A program made the translations under genes and the position numbers. A DNA stretch of 8,041 nt from Chloroflexota bacterium (GTDB lineage Bacteria > Chloroflexota > UBA5177 > JANWHV01), in the NCBI GenBank assembly GCA_025450375.1, contig JANWHO010000279.1, positions 1 to 8,041 of the forward strand, read 5' to 3'. Numbering within the stretch: the stretch's first letter is position 1; each line of letters starts with the position of its first letter. The notes beneath the pieces are model-generated. The model saw nothing but the letters and a program-made list of their open reading frames with translations. It was not told where the DNA came from and did not search any database. Positions 6,690 through 8,041 of this stretch are shown one piece after another.

Positions 6690-6712
6690 GGTTGGCGGTT
6701 GATGGTTGGCGG
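6690..6712. repeat. Two 9-bp direct repeats between asd and the Uma2-family gene
   Basis: GGTTGGCGG occurs at 6690-6698 and again at 6704-6712, separated by TTGAT, giving a 14-base period. The pair begins immediately after the asd stop (read on the minus strand). It could be a binding site for a tandem-binding regulator or just a small duplication; nothing else supports a function. Confidence 0.4.
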
Positions 6713-6713
6713 A

Positions 6714-7766
6714 TCAGGAGAGCAATCCCTGTACCTTGAGCAGTTCCGCGTTCAGCATGGAGCCGCCCGCCGCGCCCCGCATGGTGTTGCTGCCCAGGGC
6801 CACGAACTTCACCCCGAGAATCGGGCAGGGGCGGATCCGCCCCACGCTCACCGTCATCCCGTTCCCCTGATCGCGATCCAGGCGCGTCTGCGGGCGATCC
6901 GCTTCCTTCCGCACGATGATTGGCTGCGCGGGAGCGGTGGGGAGCCCCAATTCTTGCGGCAGGGCGCGGAACGACCGCAGCGTCTCGGCGATCGCATCTA
7001 GCGAGGGTAAGCCCTCCAGGGTCAGGGAGACGCACTCTAGATGCCCGTCGCGCGCGGCGATTCGGTTGCAGTGGGCGCTGAGGACGAACTCCGCCGGCTC
7101 GATTGCCCCATCCCGGTAGCGGCCCAGCATCTTCAAGGGTTCGCTTTCCAGCTTCGCTTCCTCGCCGCCGATGTAGGGTATGGCGTTATCCAGGATGTCG
7201 AGCGAGGAGACGCCGGGATAGCCGGCCCCCGAAAGGGCTTGCAAGGTGGTCACCGCGACCTTCCGCACCCCGTAGGCGCGGTGCAGCGGCGCCAGGGCGG
7301 TCACCAGGACCGCCGCGCTGCAATTGGGGTTGGTGACGATATACCCCGACCAGCCTTTCACCCGACGCTGATCACGGAGGAGGGCGGCGTGCTCCGCGTT
7401 CACCTCCGGCACCATCAGCGGGACCAGCGGGTCCATGCGGTGGCTCCCGGCGTTGCTGAACACCAGATGGCCTCGGCGCGCATAGTCCACTTCGGTCTCG
7501 CCCGCGATATCCGAGGGGAGGGCGGAGAACACCACCCGCGCGTCCAGCGGATCGCCCAGGGCGCTCACCGTAAGGTCTCGGGCCTGTTCCGGCATCTCCG
7601 AGCCCAACAGCCAACGACAGGCATCCTGGTAGCGTCTCCCAGCCGAGCGGTCGGACGCCACCACGCTCTCCAGGCGAAACCACGGGTGGTTGGCCAGGAG
7701 ACTGATAAAGTACTGGCCAACCATGCCGGTCGCGCCCAGGACGGCGGCGGGAATACGTTCACTCAC
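6714..7766 (-). CDS. asd: Aspartate-semialdehyde dehydrogenase, archaeal/fungal type
   Basis: This 350-residue enzyme reduces aspartyl phosphate to aspartate semialdehyde with NADPH, the second step toward lysine, threonine and methionine. The NADP-binding loop is GATGMVGQ (11-18), SALPSD is at 81-86, the catalytic cysteine is C149 in TNPNCSA, the base is probably H232 in SAHCNR, and RPQTRLDRDQGNGM (291-304) and NTMRGAAGGS (327-336) bind substrate and cofactor. Segments such as SGAGYPGVSSLDILDNAIPYI and DRPQTRLDR match the Methanocaldococcus-type enzyme much better than the E. coli type. The start is a GTG at 7766 with a strong GGAGG (7780-7776) 9 bases upstream, inside the end of the aspartate kinase gene, giving an 8-base overlap. 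Length is normal for the class and no key residue is missing. Confidence 0.96.
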   Translation of the reverse strand: MSERIPAAVLGATGMVGQYFISLLANHPWFRLESVVASDRSAGRRYQDACRWLLGSEMPEQARDLTVSALGDPLDARVVFSALPSDIAGETEVDYARRGHLVFSNAGSHRMDPLVPLMVPEVNAEHAALLRDQRRVKGWSGYIVTNPNCSAAVLVTALAPLHRAYGVRKVAVTTLQALSGAGYPGVSSLDILDNAIPYIGGEEAKLESEPLKMLGRYRDGAIEPAEFVLSAHCNRIAARDGHLECVSLTLEGLPSLDAIAETLRSFRALPQELGLPTAPAQPIIVRKEADRPQTRLDRDQGNGMTVSVGRIRPCPILGVKFVALGSNTMRGAAGGSMLNAELLKVQGLLS

Positions 7767-8041
7767 TTGCCCGATCCTCCACGAACTCTTGATGGGCGGC
7801 GCGTACGGCGGCCAGGGAGCGCGCGTCGTCCACCACGAATGATATGCTAAGCTCGGTCGAGCCCTGGGCGATCGCGATCACGTTGACCCCCTCACGGCCC
7901 ATGCTACTGAACAGCCGGCCCGCGATCCCCGGCGTCCCGGTCATCCCCGAGCCAACCACGGTTACGATCGCCACCGGGGCCGTGGTGTTCACCGTATCCA
8001 CTTCGTGACGGTTGAGTTGCTCCGCCAGATCGCGGCGAATG
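7759..8041 (-). CDS. Aspartate kinase, C-terminal ACT domain (cut by right edge)
   Basis: Only the last 93 residues are in the window; the frame is open to the right edge, so the kinase domain and first ACT domain lie outside. The visible part is the second ACT domain: VAIVTVVGSGMTGTPGIAGRLFSSM, then GVNVIAIAQGSTELSISFVV, where the IAQGS-ISxVV pattern marks the ThrA/LysC (AKI/AKIII) class rather than the actinobacterial-Bacillus LysC class. These segments normally hold the feedback-inhibitor site. The protein stops about 20 residues after the domain, at the point where ThrA enzymes continue into homoserine dehydrogenase, so it is monofunctional. It phosphorylates aspartate and hands aspartyl phosphate to the enzyme encoded by the overlapping asd. 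The GTG at 8001 is an internal codon, not the true start. I leave the symbol empty because lysC and thrA naming cannot be settled from this part. Confidence 0.92.
   Translation of the reverse strand, partial: IRRDLAEQLNRHEVDTVNTTAPVAIVTVVGSGMTGTPGIAGRLFSSMGREGVNVIAIAQGSTELSISFVVDDARSLAAVRAAHQEFVEDRASE

Noticed and set aside
7759..8001. Separate small 80-residue ACT-domain protein starting at 8001
   Set aside because: The codon at 8001 is an internal GTG; the frame continues open to the window edge with aspartate kinase-like residues, so this is the end of a longer kinase.
1..8041. CRISPR arrays, tRNA or rRNA genes, insertion sequences, prophage or defence islands
   Set aside because: No regularly spaced repeats, no transposase or integrase-like protein and no structural RNA patterns were seen; the Uma2-family protein alone is not evidence of a restriction system.

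Overview
This window looks like a chromosomal stretch from a GC-rich bacterium. It carries seven genes in three transcription blocks and no rRNA, tRNA, CRISPR array, insertion sequence or prophage that I can see. The mix of a Uma2/DUF820 protein, an archaeal-type aspartate-semialdehyde dehydrogenase and a CBS-domain cystathionine beta-synthase suits Chloroflexota (for example the Thermomicrobia side), but this is a guess from gene content; no phylogenetic marker is present.

Left block (1-2047, minus strand): a reverse transsulfuration pair. Cystathionine beta-synthase (575-1948) is followed by a cystathionine gamma-lyase/synthase that runs off the left edge. The two share an ATGA overlap, so they are probably translationally coupled. 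Upstream of the synthase lie a plausible sigma70-type promoter, a 15-bp dyad covering its -10 element, and a leader hairpin. Together they would make cysteine from homocysteine and serine.

Middle block (2207-5870, plus strand, divergent from the left block): three genes, each overlapping the next by 4 bases: a radical SAM enzyme with a shortened SPASM/twitch-like C-terminus, a GT4 glycosyltransferase, and an MFS exporter-type permease. The tight coupling suggests one pathway that radically modifies, glycosylates and exports or flips a product. The product is unknown; a membrane glycolipid or a small glycosylated metabolite are both possible. This is the least explained and most interesting part of the window.

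Right block (5882-8041, minus strand, convergent with the middle block): the C-terminal ACT domain of an aspartate kinase (cut by the right edge), an 8-base overlap into an archaeal/fungal-type aspartate-semialdehyde dehydrogenase, then after a short gap a Uma2-family protein with a coiled-coil tail. The first two catalyse the first two steps toward lysine, threonine and methionine. With the left block, this places aspartate-family and sulfur amino acid genes on both sides of the uncharacterised operon.
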